Below the pieces are notes generated by a model. That model made no database searches. It saw only the letters and a program-made list of their open reading frames with translations, and was not told where the DNA came from. DNA of 64,000 nt, from assembly GCF_028657945.1 (NCBI RefSeq), contig NZ_CP059693.1, positions 1,984,001 through 2,048,000 of the forward strand. Direction: 5' to 3'. This DNA is from Thalassomonas haliotis (lineage in GTDB: Bacteria; Pseudomonadota; Gammaproteobacteria; Enterobacterales; Alteromonadaceae). This document shows, one piece after another, positions 1-9,110 of the stretch; the stretch's first letter is position 1, and each line of letters opens with the position of its first letter. Position numbers and translations under genes: made by a program.

Positions 1-2
1 TG

Positions 3-677
3 CTTAACGATGAGCTGCTGTTTGATGAAAGCGGGCAAGAGGTGAATATCTCGGTGGCGGTGAATGCCGACAGTGTTGCTACCTGGTTTATCAGTGCGAT
101 TGCCCCTTTGCTCAAGTCCAGGGCTGTCGCCCTGAACTTAGTGATCCTGGATGAAACCCGCACCACGCAGAAGCTGAAATCGGGTGAGGCCTGCGCCGCT
201 ATCAGTTCACAGGGCAGGATGTTACCCGGTTACCGGGTGTTTGAATTAGGCAAGGTGAAGTACCTCCTGGTGGCAAGTCCGGCATTTAAGGAAAAGTATT
301 TTCCCGACGGCATTAAAACAGACAGCTTACAACTTGCCCCCGGGGTTTGTTTTGATGCCAAAGACAATATGCACACCCGGTTTATTGAACAGCATTTTGG
401 CTTAAGTGCAGACAGTTACCCCCGCCATACCGTGCCTTCCTCTGAAGCCTTTGTTGAGCTGGCGCGCCAGGGCATAGCCTATTGCCTGATCCCCGAGTTG
501 CAGATTAAACAGGAGCTGGCCGGGGGAGACCTGGTTAATCTGCTGCCGGATAAGGCCCATATCGAAACCTTGTACTGGCATACCTGGGGCCTGGCCGGTG
601 GTATTTATCGGGAGCTGGCGCAGTTGATCCAAACCCGCGGCAGGGAAATGCTTACTGAAAAATCCATTGAAGTCTAA
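3..677 (+). CDS. LysR-family regulator, ArgP/IciA-like (5' truncated)
   Basis: This is the C-terminal effector-binding part of a LysR-type regulator; the reading frame is open to the first base of the window, so the helix-turn-helix lies outside. The segment NISVAVNADSVATWF matches the start of the effector domain of ArgP (IciA), which senses lysine/arginine and controls arginine export and related genes. The rest follows the LysR periplasmic-binding fold, with a hydrophobic strand near GIAYCLIPELQ. The gene ends about 160 bp before the bet promoter on the same strand. The usual partner argO is not visible. The ArgP assignment rests on the effector domain only. Confidence 0.75.
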   Translation, partial: LNDELLFDESGQEVNISVAVNADSVATWFISAIAPLLKSRAVALNLVILDETRTTQKLKSGEACAAISSQGRMLPGYRVFELGKVKYLLVASPAFKEKYFPDGIKTDSLQLAPGVCFDAKDNMHTRFIEQHFGLSADSYPRHTVPSSEAFVELARQGIAYCLIPELQIKQELAGGDLVNLLPDKAHIETLYWHTWGLAGGIYRELAQLIQTRGREMLTEKSIEV

Positions 678-839
678 GTGATTAATCCCGGGCAAATGCT
701 GACTTAGTTTGTCTTGTAATTAATTTCTTTTCGCTTTCTCAGGTAAAAACAAGTGGAATTACCCAGATTTTGCCGCTTTATTTTGCATATTCAGCGGCTT
801 TTATACTGGCTTTAATAAAATCTCTTCTTTGGCGACAAC

Positions 840-868
840 TTGATAATTAGAACTCAAATGGTTATTAT
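840..868 (+). promoter_or_regulatory. Sigma-70 promoter of the bet operon
   Basis: A -35 element TTGATA (840-845) and a -10 element TATTAT (863-868) are separated by exactly 17 bp. The expected start of transcription, near 875, falls inside the palindrome at 872-893. It is the only good promoter seen between the LysR gene and betI. Confidence 0.6.
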
Positions 869-871
869 GGC

Positions 872-893
872 GTTAATTGAACGTTCAATTAAC
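872..893 (+). promoter_or_regulatory. BetI operator (22-bp perfect palindrome)
   Basis: A perfect 22-bp palindrome with core ATTGAACGTTCAAT lies just downstream of the -10 element and overlaps the predicted transcription start. TTGAAC/GTTCAA half-sites are typical of BetI, the choline-responsive TetR repressor of betaine synthesis genes. The operon therefore looks autorepressed and induced by choline. The palindrome is seen directly; its assignment to BetI comes from family knowledge and position. Confidence 0.8.
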
Positions 894-898
894 AAGTA

Positions 899-1494
899 AG
901 GCCTGATATCGAAATTCAATCACAACGCAGACTCGAACTGATAAATGCTACTTTAGAGTCCGTTGCCCTGCATGGTTTGCAAAACAGCACTATTATCACC
1001 ATCAGTAAGTTAGCAGGCATGTCTTCCGGCATTATCAGCCACTATTTTGGCGGCAAGCAGGGCTTGATCGAAGCGACCATCAAGCATTTGCTGGAACAGT
1101 TAAAGCAGGCTTTACTTGAAGGCATGCGTGATAAACCGTTAACGGCTAGCGAACGTTTATTTAAAATTGTTGAAGCAAACTTTACCCAGTTGCAGCGCAC
1201 CGCATCCGTGTATCAAACCTGGCTTTGTTTTTGGGCCCAGGCGATGCACGATCCGGCCTTAGCCCGGCTTCAACATATCAACAGCGCCCGCCTGTACAGC
1301 AATTTACGTTATTCCTTTGCCGAGCTGCTGCCAAAAGAGCAAGCCACCGTAGCCGCACAACAGACGGCGGCGATGATTGACGGCTTTTGGCTGCGCAGCG
1401 CCCTGAGCGTAGAGCCCACAGAAGCATTCTCCCAGGCGGAGCATTTATGCAAATGTTTCATTGAAAACCTATTACAGCAGCACGGAGACAATTA

Positions 1495-1495
<1 letters not shown>
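899..1495 (+). CDS. betI: BetI, TetR-family repressor of betaine synthesis (start codon anomalous)
   Basis: BetI represses the bet genes until choline is present. The helix-turn-helix is clear ([20 protein letters not shown]), followed by a helical ligand domain. Homology to the usual BetI N-terminus continues upstream of the first in-frame standard start (TTG at 977): codons 902-976 read [19 protein letters not shown] onward, which lines up with the MPK...RR..LI.ATLE start of the family. The position where Met is expected (899-901) is AGG, and the frame is closed by TAA at 890-892. Possible starts are ATC 908, ATT 914 or TTG 977; the last would remove the first DNA-binding helix. The gene overlaps betB by 1 bp (TAATG), so expression is coupled. 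Either a start-codon mutation, a rare start codon or a sequence error is involved. Confidence 0.8.
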
Positions 1496-2958
<1,463 letters not shown>

Positions 2959-2959
2959 C

Positions 2960-4663
2960 ATGAATATCAGTAAGCAAGAAGATTTCGATTATATTATTGT
3001 CGGCGCAGGCTCGGCTGGTTGTGTGCTGGCAAACCGTCTCAGTGAAGACAGCAACAACAAGGTATTATTGCTCGAAACCGGCGGCAGCGATAAAAGCATT
3101 TTTATCCAGATGCCGACGGCGCTATCGATCCCCATGAATACCAAAAAGTACGCCTGGCAGTTTGAAACCCAGCCGGAACCTTTTTTGAATAACCGCCGCA
3201 TGCATTGCCCGCGCGGTAAGGTACTGGGGGGCTCGTCTTCCATTAACGGCATGGTGTATGTACGCGGTCACGCCCGTGATTTTGACGAATGGCAACAAGC
3301 AGGCGCCACCGGCTGGGATTACCAGCATTGCCTGCCGTATTTCAAAAAAGCGGAAAGCTGGGCTTTCGGCGGTGACGATTACCGCGGCGACAGCGGCCCG
3401 TTAGGGGTGAATAACGGCAATGAAATGGCCAACCCCCTTTACAAAGCTTTTATCAATGCCGGTGTAGATGCCGGTTATATGGACACCAAAGATTTTAACG
3501 GTGCCCGGCAGGAAGGTTTCGGCCCTATGCATATGACCATCAAAGATGGCGTGCGTCATTCTACCGCCAATGCTTACCTGCGCCCGGCGATGTCCCGCAG
3601 CAACTTAACTGTGGTGACCCATGCCTTAGTGCATAAGGTTTTGCTTGAGGACAAAACTGCGGTCGGCATTCGCTATGAACGCAAAGGCCGGCTGATTGAA
3701 GTGAGCGCCAAGAAAGAGGTGATCTTATCCGCCGGTCCTATCGGCTCACCGCATATCCTTCAACTATCCGGTATTGGCGAAAAAGAAGTGCTGGAAAAAG
3801 CCGGTATCGAAACCTTGCATGATTTACCCGGTGTCGGTGAAAACCTGCAGGATCACTTAGAGTTTTATTTCCAGTTTAAATGTAAGCAGCCGATTTCATT
3901 AAACGGCGAACTTGACTGGTTCAGTAAACTGAAAATCGGCGTGCGCTGGCTCTTAACCAAAAAAGGTCTTGGCGCTACCAACCATTTCGAGTCTTGTGGT
4001 TTTATCCGCTCTAAAGCGGGGGTCGAGTGGCCGGATCTGCAATATCATTTCCTGCCGGCCGCGATGCGTTATGACGGTAAAGAAGCTTTTGCCGGTCACG
4101 GCTTCCAGGTACATATAGGTCATAACAAACCGAAAAGCCGCGGCGCCGTCAAAGTTACCTCAAACGATGCCAAAGCACACCCGGATATTCGTTTTAATTA
4201 TCTGCAACATGAAGATGACCGTGAAGGTTTCCGCGACTGTGTGAAACTTACCCGGGAGATCATCAATCAACCGGCACTGGATGAGTTTCGCGGTGAAGAA
4301 ATTCAACCGGGCTTAGCGGTGCAAAGCGACCAAGAAATCGATGAGTTTGTGCGAAATTTCGTCGAAAGCGCCTATCATCCGTCCTGTTCGTGTAAAATGG
4401 GCACCGATGAACTGGCGGTAGTGGACCCGCAAACCCGGGTACACGGCATTAAAGGTTTAAGGGTGGTGGACTCGTCCATTTTCCCGACTATTCCTAACGG
4501 TAATTTAAATGCGCCGACCATTATGGTGGCAGAGCGCGCCGCCGATATGATTTTACAGCGTGATTTGCTGCCAGCGGCCAATGTCGAAGTAGTGATGGAC
4601 ACCAACTGGCAACAGCAGCAAAGACAGGGCAAGGCGGCCAGGGAAATGAAGGGAGAAAAGTAA
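2960..4663 (+). CDS. betA: Choline dehydrogenase (GMC oxidoreductase)
   Basis: BetA is the FAD-dependent enzyme that oxidises choline to betaine aldehyde at the inner membrane. The 567-residue protein has the dinucleotide-binding motif [14 protein letters not shown] near the N-terminus, the GMC signatures [18 protein letters not shown] and [17 protein letters not shown], and the C-terminal catalytic His in [10 protein letters not shown], followed by [14 protein letters not shown]. Length and motifs match characterised BetA proteins. It follows betB after 1 bp of spacer. The downstream gap of about 260 bp before the transporter gene carries no clear terminator, so read-through is possible. Confidence 0.95.
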   Translation: MNISKQEDFDYIIVGAGSAGCVLANRLSEDSNNKVLLLETGGSDKSIFIQMPTALSIPMNTKKYAWQFETQPEPFLNNRRMHCPRGKVLGGSSSINGMVYVRGHARDFDEWQQAGATGWDYQHCLPYFKKAESWAFGGDDYRGDSGPLGVNNGNEMANPLYKAFINAGVDAGYMDTKDFNGARQEGFGPMHMTIKDGVRHSTANAYLRPAMSRSNLTVVTHALVHKVLLEDKTAVGIRYERKGRLIEVSAKKEVILSAGPIGSPHILQLSGIGEKEVLEKAGIETLHDLPGVGENLQDHLEFYFQFKCKQPISLNGELDWFSKLKIGVRWLLTKKGLGATNHFESCGFIRSKAGVEWPDLQYHFLPAAMRYDGKEAFAGHGFQVHIGHNKPKSRGAVKVTSNDAKAHPDIRFNYLQHEDDREGFRDCVKLTREIINQPALDEFRGEEIQPGLAVQSDQEIDEFVRNFVESAYHPSCSCKMGTDELAVVDPQTRVHGIKGLRVVDSSIFPTIPNGNLNAPTIMVAERAADMILQRDLLPAANVEVVMDTNWQQQQRQGKAAREMKGEK

Positions 4664-4877
4664 AAACTTCATCTTGCCGCGCTCTTGGCCAACAAGACCA
4701 GCAGCGGGGCATTTGAGAAAACCAGGACTGTTTTCAGGGTTTACATATAGCATGAAGGGGCAAGCCAAAGGAAAGTTTTATCATGCGATATATAAGGTCT
4801 GACATCGTTAAGGCGCTAAAGGCGTTAACGGGTGTAAGAATAGTTCTACCAGTGATTTAACATAACACGGAGTAGAC

Positions 4878-4931
4878 ATGAGTAAGAAAGTTTTTATCTC
4901 AACTGTAAGTAAACCGGGGAGTATCAAATGA
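4878..4931 (+). CDS. Possible 17-residue leader peptide upstream of the BCCT gene
   Basis: A 17-codon frame (MSKKVFISTVSKPGSIK) starts at an ATG preceded by ACGGAG at about 7 bp. Its TGA overlaps the transporter ATG in an ATGA arrangement. The transporter has its own GGGGAG ribosome site inside this frame. It could be a translational coupling peptide or chance. No family is recognised and no attenuator hairpin was found in it. Confidence 0.3.
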   Translation: MSKKVFISTVSKPGSIK

Positions 4932-6145
4932 CAACCTGGTTATCCGCGGGCATATTATTTACCTTTGCCGCAATTGCAGTGATTTTAATGCGTTGGGGGA
5001 ATTTACGTTGTATCGGCGTAACGCCGGTGCGTACCTTTACCTTTATCGCCATTTTATTTACCTCAGGTTTGGATGTCGGGCTGATCATGTTCCCGCTCAC
5101 TGAATTTGCCGGTTATGGCGATCTGGCCGCCAGCCCGGAATATGGTTTTACCAACCCGTTGGCGATTGAGTTTGGTTTCTGGGCCTTCCTGATCTGGGGC
5201 TTTTATTTCCTGACCTGTTTCTATTTTTGTGTGATCGAACCCCGGGTGAAATTCTTTGAAATTCCCGTGGTGAAGTTCATCAATAATGTCGTGATCATCG
5301 GCACCTGTGCCTTTACCGCTTATTTACTGCTGACTAATCTACCCTGGTATATGCCGGAAGTCGGCGACGGTGAGACCATAGTCGGTACTTTCTATCTGAT
5401 AGTCTTTTTAGCTATTGCCTTTGCCGTTTATTCCAGCACCAGCTTACGTTATGTGCGTATTCTCAGCCTGGCGACAACCTGGTTCTTCCTGGCGTTGATC
5501 GCCCTGATGTGGGCCGGTGCTTTCTTGTCGGAAACCTCTTCCGTCGGTGAATTCGCCAACACCATCGCCTTGCTGGGGGATTATTTTGGCAATATCCACC
5601 AGTTTGTCTTGCCGTTAAACGACTACCATGAATTCTATCTTTACTGGTGGTTTGCCTGGAGCATTATGATCGGCCAGTTTACCTCGCGTTTTGTTGGTGG
5701 GCTGCGTACTTACCAGGTATTAGTGGCTATGTTGGTATTCCCATCGATTCCGATCGCCATCTGGTTCAGCGTGCTTTACTACTACAGCGCCAATGGCCTG
5801 GATACCACAGGTTTCTACAACCTGGCGATGGTCATAGTGGGGATCACTTTTGTGATCAACTCGCTCGACTCCCTGATCCGCTTATACACGGATAACCTGA
5901 ACCTGACGGTTGCCCGTTTCGGCAAGGTGAAATACTTTGTCGGCAACCTGGTCGCTTTATGTGTATTGACCCTGCTGTTTAAACTGGACTTCCTGCAAAT
6001 CCAGTGGGTAGGCGCCGTGGTTATCGGCTTATTCTTTAGCTGTTTCGGTTATATCCTGTGGAAGAAATTTTCCGTGGTCAGTGAGATTGCCGCTTCACCA
6101 AAAGAAAACACCGTAGACTTCAACAAGATTGAACTGGCAAATTAA
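4928..6145 (+). CDS. Short BCCT-family choline/betaine transporter
   Basis: This is a polytopic membrane protein of 405 residues. The stretch YWWFAWSIMIGQFTSRFVGG (about residues 240-260) corresponds to the conserved BCCT helix 8 region, and the SGLDVGLIMFPLTEF stretch near residue 45 matches the Gly-rich helix that lines the substrate path. BCCT carriers import choline, betaine or carnitine using ion gradients. Its place behind betIBA points to choline uptake for betaine synthesis. At 405 residues it is shorter than classical BCCT proteins (usually over 500), lacking N-terminal and C-terminal extensions including the long regulatory tail. The ATG at 4928 is supported by GGGGAG 8 bp upstream. 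Confidence 0.75.
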   Translation: MTTWLSAGILFTFAAIAVILMRWGNLRCIGVTPVRTFTFIAILFTSGLDVGLIMFPLTEFAGYGDLAASPEYGFTNPLAIEFGFWAFLIWGFYFLTCFYFCVIEPRVKFFEIPVVKFINNVVIIGTCAFTAYLLLTNLPWYMPEVGDGETIVGTFYLIVFLAIAFAVYSSTSLRYVRILSLATTWFFLALIALMWAGAFLSETSSVGEFANTIALLGDYFGNIHQFVLPLNDYHEFYLYWWFAWSIMIGQFTSRFVGGLRTYQVLVAMLVFPSIPIAIWFSVLYYYSANGLDTTGFYNLAMVIVGITFVINSLDSLIRLYTDNLNLTVARFGKVKYFVGNLVALCVLTLLFKLDFLQIQWVGAVVIGLFFSCFGYILWKKFSVVSEIAASPKENTVDFNKIELAN

Positions 6146-6281
6146 GCCGGTCTTGGGCTAAACCCGTGGCGTTTGCTATCGGAAAATGATGATAACAAGT
6201 GAAACCCCGGGGTTAGCCAATCCGAATAATAATAATAAAATTAACCATAAAAACTAAACACTAAGAAATAACGAGAATACG

Positions 6282-6980
6282 ATGAAAAAAAGTTTGTTAG
6301 CACTGACAACTGCCGGTTTACTTGCTGTATCCGGCGCGGCCAATGCAGATTGGTCTGCTACCGTAAACCTTGCTTCTGATTACACCTTTAACGGTGTCAG
6401 CCAGACCGACAATGATCCGGCATTACAAGCCAGTCTTGACTACAGCCGCGACAACGGCTTTTATGCCGGTAGCTGGGCGTCAAACGTCGATTTCGGTGAA
6501 GATACCGATACTGAATGGGATTTTTATATCGGTAAATACTACCAGTTAGATGAGAAATTCTCTCTTGATGCAGGTATTGCCTATTACACCTATCACGGTG
6601 CCTCTCACTCTGATGACCTCAACTATCCGGAAGCCTATACCAAGTTCGGTTATGCTTCCGATATGGGGCAAACAGAAATGAACTTCTGGTACAGCTGGGA
6701 TTACTTCGGACTGGGTGTTGATCACTACATTGCTATGGTGGGCCATACTTTTACGGTAGCCGAAGGCCATGATATTCGCATCAGCTTCGACCGCTCTTTG
6801 TCAGAAAATGAAAATAAATATGCCTGGGACGGTAAAAACGGCTACAACCATTATCGTCTGGAATACCTGACCAGCTATAAAGGTTTTGACTTTAACCTGG
6901 CGCTTGAAGATACCAATATGGATATCGATACTGCCGACAGCCGTGTAGTGTTTTCTGTATCACGTACTTTTGGTTTATAA
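6282..6980 (+). CDS. TorF-family putative porin (Gcw_chp/TIGR02001)
   Basis: A 232-residue outer-membrane beta-barrel protein with a signal peptide cleaved after Ala-Asn-Ala (residues 20-22). The mature start, DWSATVNLASDYTFNGVSQT, is the hallmark of the proteobacterial TorF/Gcw_chp family, and the C-terminus ends in the barrel sequence VFSVSRTFGL with a terminal aromatic-Gly-Leu pattern. Alternating aromatic strands run throughout. Function in the family is not well settled; diffusion pore roles are proposed. It lies 136 bp after the BCCT gene on the same strand and may serve uptake of the same solutes, but it may also be a separate unit. A strong hairpin terminator follows. Confidence 0.75.
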   Translation: MKKSLLALTTAGLLAVSGAANADWSATVNLASDYTFNGVSQTDNDPALQASLDYSRDNGFYAGSWASNVDFGEDTDTEWDFYIGKYYQLDEKFSLDAGIAYYTYHGASHSDDLNYPEAYTKFGYASDMGQTEMNFWYSWDYFGLGVDHYIAMVGHTFTVAEGHDIRISFDRSLSENENKYAWDGKNGYNHYRLEYLTSYKGFDFNLALEDTNMDIDTADSRVVFSVSRTFGL

Positions 6981-7033
6981 GTCGACCTGTAAATCGCTTT
7001 AAAATAGCGAGCGCTAGCAATGGCTAAGTAATT

Positions 7034-7045
7034 GTTAGCGCTAAC
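7034..7045. promoter_or_regulatory. 12-bp palindrome GTTAGCGCTAAC downstream of the porin
   Basis: A perfect palindrome GTTAGCGCTAAC lies between the porin stop and its terminator. It resembles LacI/GalR-family operators, but no promoter is evident beside it. It can also pair partly with AGCGCTAGC at 7010-7018 as a transcript hairpin, which may be its only role. Confidence 0.25.
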
Positions 7046-7076
7046 GGGCCAAAGTAAAATCAGTCGGTAATGATAG

Positions 7077-7106
7077 AAAAATCCAGCGATTACTCGCTGG
7101 ATTTTT
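7077..7106 (+). terminator. Rho-independent terminator after the porin gene
   Basis: A 13-bp perfect stem (AAAAATCCAGCGA pairing with TCGCTGGATTTTT) with a 4-base loop runs into TTTTTATTT. It ends the porin transcript. Confidence 0.85.
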
Positions 7107-7110
7107 ATTT

Positions 7111-7250
7111 ACAGGAGGTAATGTATGTCATGGCTTCATGGATGAAGAAGAATGACGTTTTTACAGGAGGTAATGTATGTCATGGCTTCATGGATGAAGA
7201 AGAATGACGTTTTTACAGGAGGTAATGGCTTCATGGATGAAGAAAATGAC
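7111..7250 (+). repeat. 52-bp tandem repeat carrying AGGAGG sites (2.7 copies)
   Basis: Two perfect 52-bp copies (7111-7162, 7163-7214) and a third partial copy with an internal deletion (from 7215). Each begins ACAGGAGGTAATG, that is a consensus ribosome site followed by ATG codons, and contains CTTCAT-GG-ATGAAG, which can fold as a hairpin. A 28-codon frame can be read from 7121 through the first two units. No gene family is recognised. Confidence 0.85.
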
Positions 7251-7363
7251 AATTTTTTCTTTTCCTGCTTCACCTGCCGTTGTTTTCGTTGATTAGTTGC
7301 TGCATTCGGCTTTTTTTCTTGTAAGATAAGCCGGTCAATTTTAATAAAAATAATGAATCCTTT

Positions 7364-9019
7364 ATGAAGAAATATGCTTACCTGTTCACGGCACTTTCTG
7401 CTTGTGCCCTGGCACTCTCGGGCTGTGGTGACAACACTGGCGCCACTATGCCGGCGGCAACTGCAGACAACACGAAAAAACTCAATCAGGGCGTCGACGC
7501 AAGCTTTAATCTGGCTAATGTGCATCGGGATATTAAAATCCTGGCGTCCGATGAATTCGGCGGCCGCGGCCCGTTATCCAAAGGGGAAACCCTAACCACA
7601 AGTTATCTGGCAAAGGCTTATCAGCAGGCGGGTCTGGCGCCGGGCGCCGGGGACAGTTTCCTGCAAAAGGTACCTATGGCCAAACTGACCCCGAGCCAGG
7701 ATATGGTGTTGCAGCTCGGGGATTTGCAATTTGCGCCGGGCAAAGACTTTACCGCCCGTACCAAGCAGATAAAGTCTCAGGTAAAACTTAATGACTCGGA
7801 TCTGGTGTTTGTCGGTTACGGCATTAATGCCCCGGAATACCAGTGGAACGATTATGCCGGTGTGGATGTGAAAGGTAAAACTGTGGTGATGCTGGTTAAC
7901 GATCCCGGTTTTGCTACCCAGGACGACAGTCTTTTTACCGGCAATGCCATGACCTATTACGGGCGCTGGACCTATAAATATGAAGAAGCCGCCCGCCAGG
8001 GGGCCAGTGCCGTGTTTATTGTTCATGAAACCGATGCCGCCGGTTACCCTTGGGGTGTGGTGGAAAGCTCTAATACCGGCAGTAAATTCACTCTGGTAGA
8101 TGATAACAATAACAGCCAGATGTTGCCCGTGATGGGCTGGTTGCAGTTGGCGGCAAGCGAACAGTTATTTGCCGGGGCCGGCATGGATTACCAGGCTTTG
8201 AAAACCAGGGCCAAAAAACGCGGTTTTAAACCTGTATCCCTGGCGCTTAAGGCGAATTTAACCTTAAACAGTAAAATCGAGCAGGCGGAGTCAGATAATG
8301 TGGTCGCGCTTTTGCCGGGCACGGAACTGGCGGATGAATATATAGTGATCAGCGCCCACTGGGACCACCTGGGCATCAAGCAAACCCCGCAGGGGCCTAA
8401 AATTCATAATGGCGCGGTGGATAATGCCTCCGGCACGGCGGCGACGCTGGAGCTGGCGCGCGCTTTAATGGCCCGTTCAAAAGTTTCCCCGTTCAAACGC
8501 TCACTGCTGTTTGTTAATTTTACCGCCGAAGAAACCGGTTTGATCGGCTCTGAGCTTTTTGCCGCAGGCGGCCTCTATCCGAGCAAACAATTGGTGGCTG
8601 TGCTTAATATTGACGGCATGAACCCGTCAGACAGTGTCGATTATATCCTGCAATACGGGCAAGGCATGTCTGAGATGGAGCAATACCTGAGTGAGGCGGC
8701 AAAAGCACAGGGGCGTAAGGTGAAGATGGATCCCAGACCGCAAAATGGCCTGTTTTTCCGCTCGGATCATTTCTCTATGGCCAAGCAAGGGGTACCCGGT
8801 TTGCTCTTTATGAGTTTGGGAGATACAGATCCCGATTACATCAGCCATAAATACCATAAAGAAGCCGATGATTACTCCCCCGACTGGTCCCTGGCCGGGG
8901 TTGAACAGGACATGGCGTTATTGCAGGCCATTGCCCTAAAGCTGGCGGATAGCAGTCACTGGCCGAAGTGGCTGGCGGACTCTGACTTTAAGAAACGCCG
9001 GGCGCTTGATGGCCGTTAG
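7364..9019 (+). CDS. M28-family zinc aminopeptidase, lipoprotein
   Basis: A 551-residue exported peptidase. The N-terminus is a lipoprotein signal ending in LSGCGDN, so the protein is probably anchored in the outer membrane or periplasm. Residues about 130-290 fit a protease-associated (PA) insert. The M28 catalytic core shows ISAHWDHLG (first zinc His and Asp), AVDNASGTAATLELARA (bridging Asp), NFTAEETGLIGSELFA (catalytic Glu pair) and RSDHFSMAKQGVP (last zinc His). Such enzymes remove N-terminal residues from peptides. It is a single gene with a terminator behind it, converging with the acylase gene on the other strand. Peptide specificity cannot be told. Confidence 0.88.
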   Translation: MKKYAYLFTALSACALALSGCGDNTGATMPAATADNTKKLNQGVDASFNLANVHRDIKILASDEFGGRGPLSKGETLTTSYLAKAYQQAGLAPGAGDSFLQKVPMAKLTPSQDMVLQLGDLQFAPGKDFTARTKQIKSQVKLNDSDLVFVGYGINAPEYQWNDYAGVDVKGKTVVMLVNDPGFATQDDSLFTGNAMTYYGRWTYKYEEAARQGASAVFIVHETDAAGYPWGVVESSNTGSKFTLVDDNNNSQMLPVMGWLQLAASEQLFAGAGMDYQALKTRAKKRGFKPVSLALKANLTLNSKIEQAESDNVVALLPGTELADEYIVISAHWDHLGIKQTPQGPKIHNGAVDNASGTAATLELARALMARSKVSPFKRSLLFVNFTAEETGLIGSELFAAGGLYPSKQLVAVLNIDGMNPSDSVDYILQYGQGMSEMEQYLSEAAKAQGRKVKMDPRPQNGLFFRSDHFSMAKQGVPGLLFMSLGDTDPDYISHKYHKEADDYSPDWSLAGVEQDMALLQAIALKLADSSHWPKWLADSDFKKRRALDGR

Positions 9020-9053
9020 TGCTATTGGCTCAATCTAAGAACCAGTAATACCG

Positions 9054-9110
9054 GCACCCGGTACCGCGCGCTCCTTTGCAGGAAAGAGCAAGCTATCGGG
9101 TGCTTTTTTT
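9054..9110 (+). terminator. Terminator after the M28 peptidase gene
   Basis: GCACCCG (9054-9060) pairs with CGGGTGC (9097-9103), with an inner GCTC/GAGC helix, and is followed by seven T residues. It lies at the convergence with the minus-strand acylase gene and overlaps its stop region. Confidence 0.75.

Noticed and set aside
7136..7525. 129-residue minus-strand frame over the 52-bp repeats
   Set aside because: Overlaps the M28 lipoprotein signal antisense and is built largely from the repeat units; no support as a gene.
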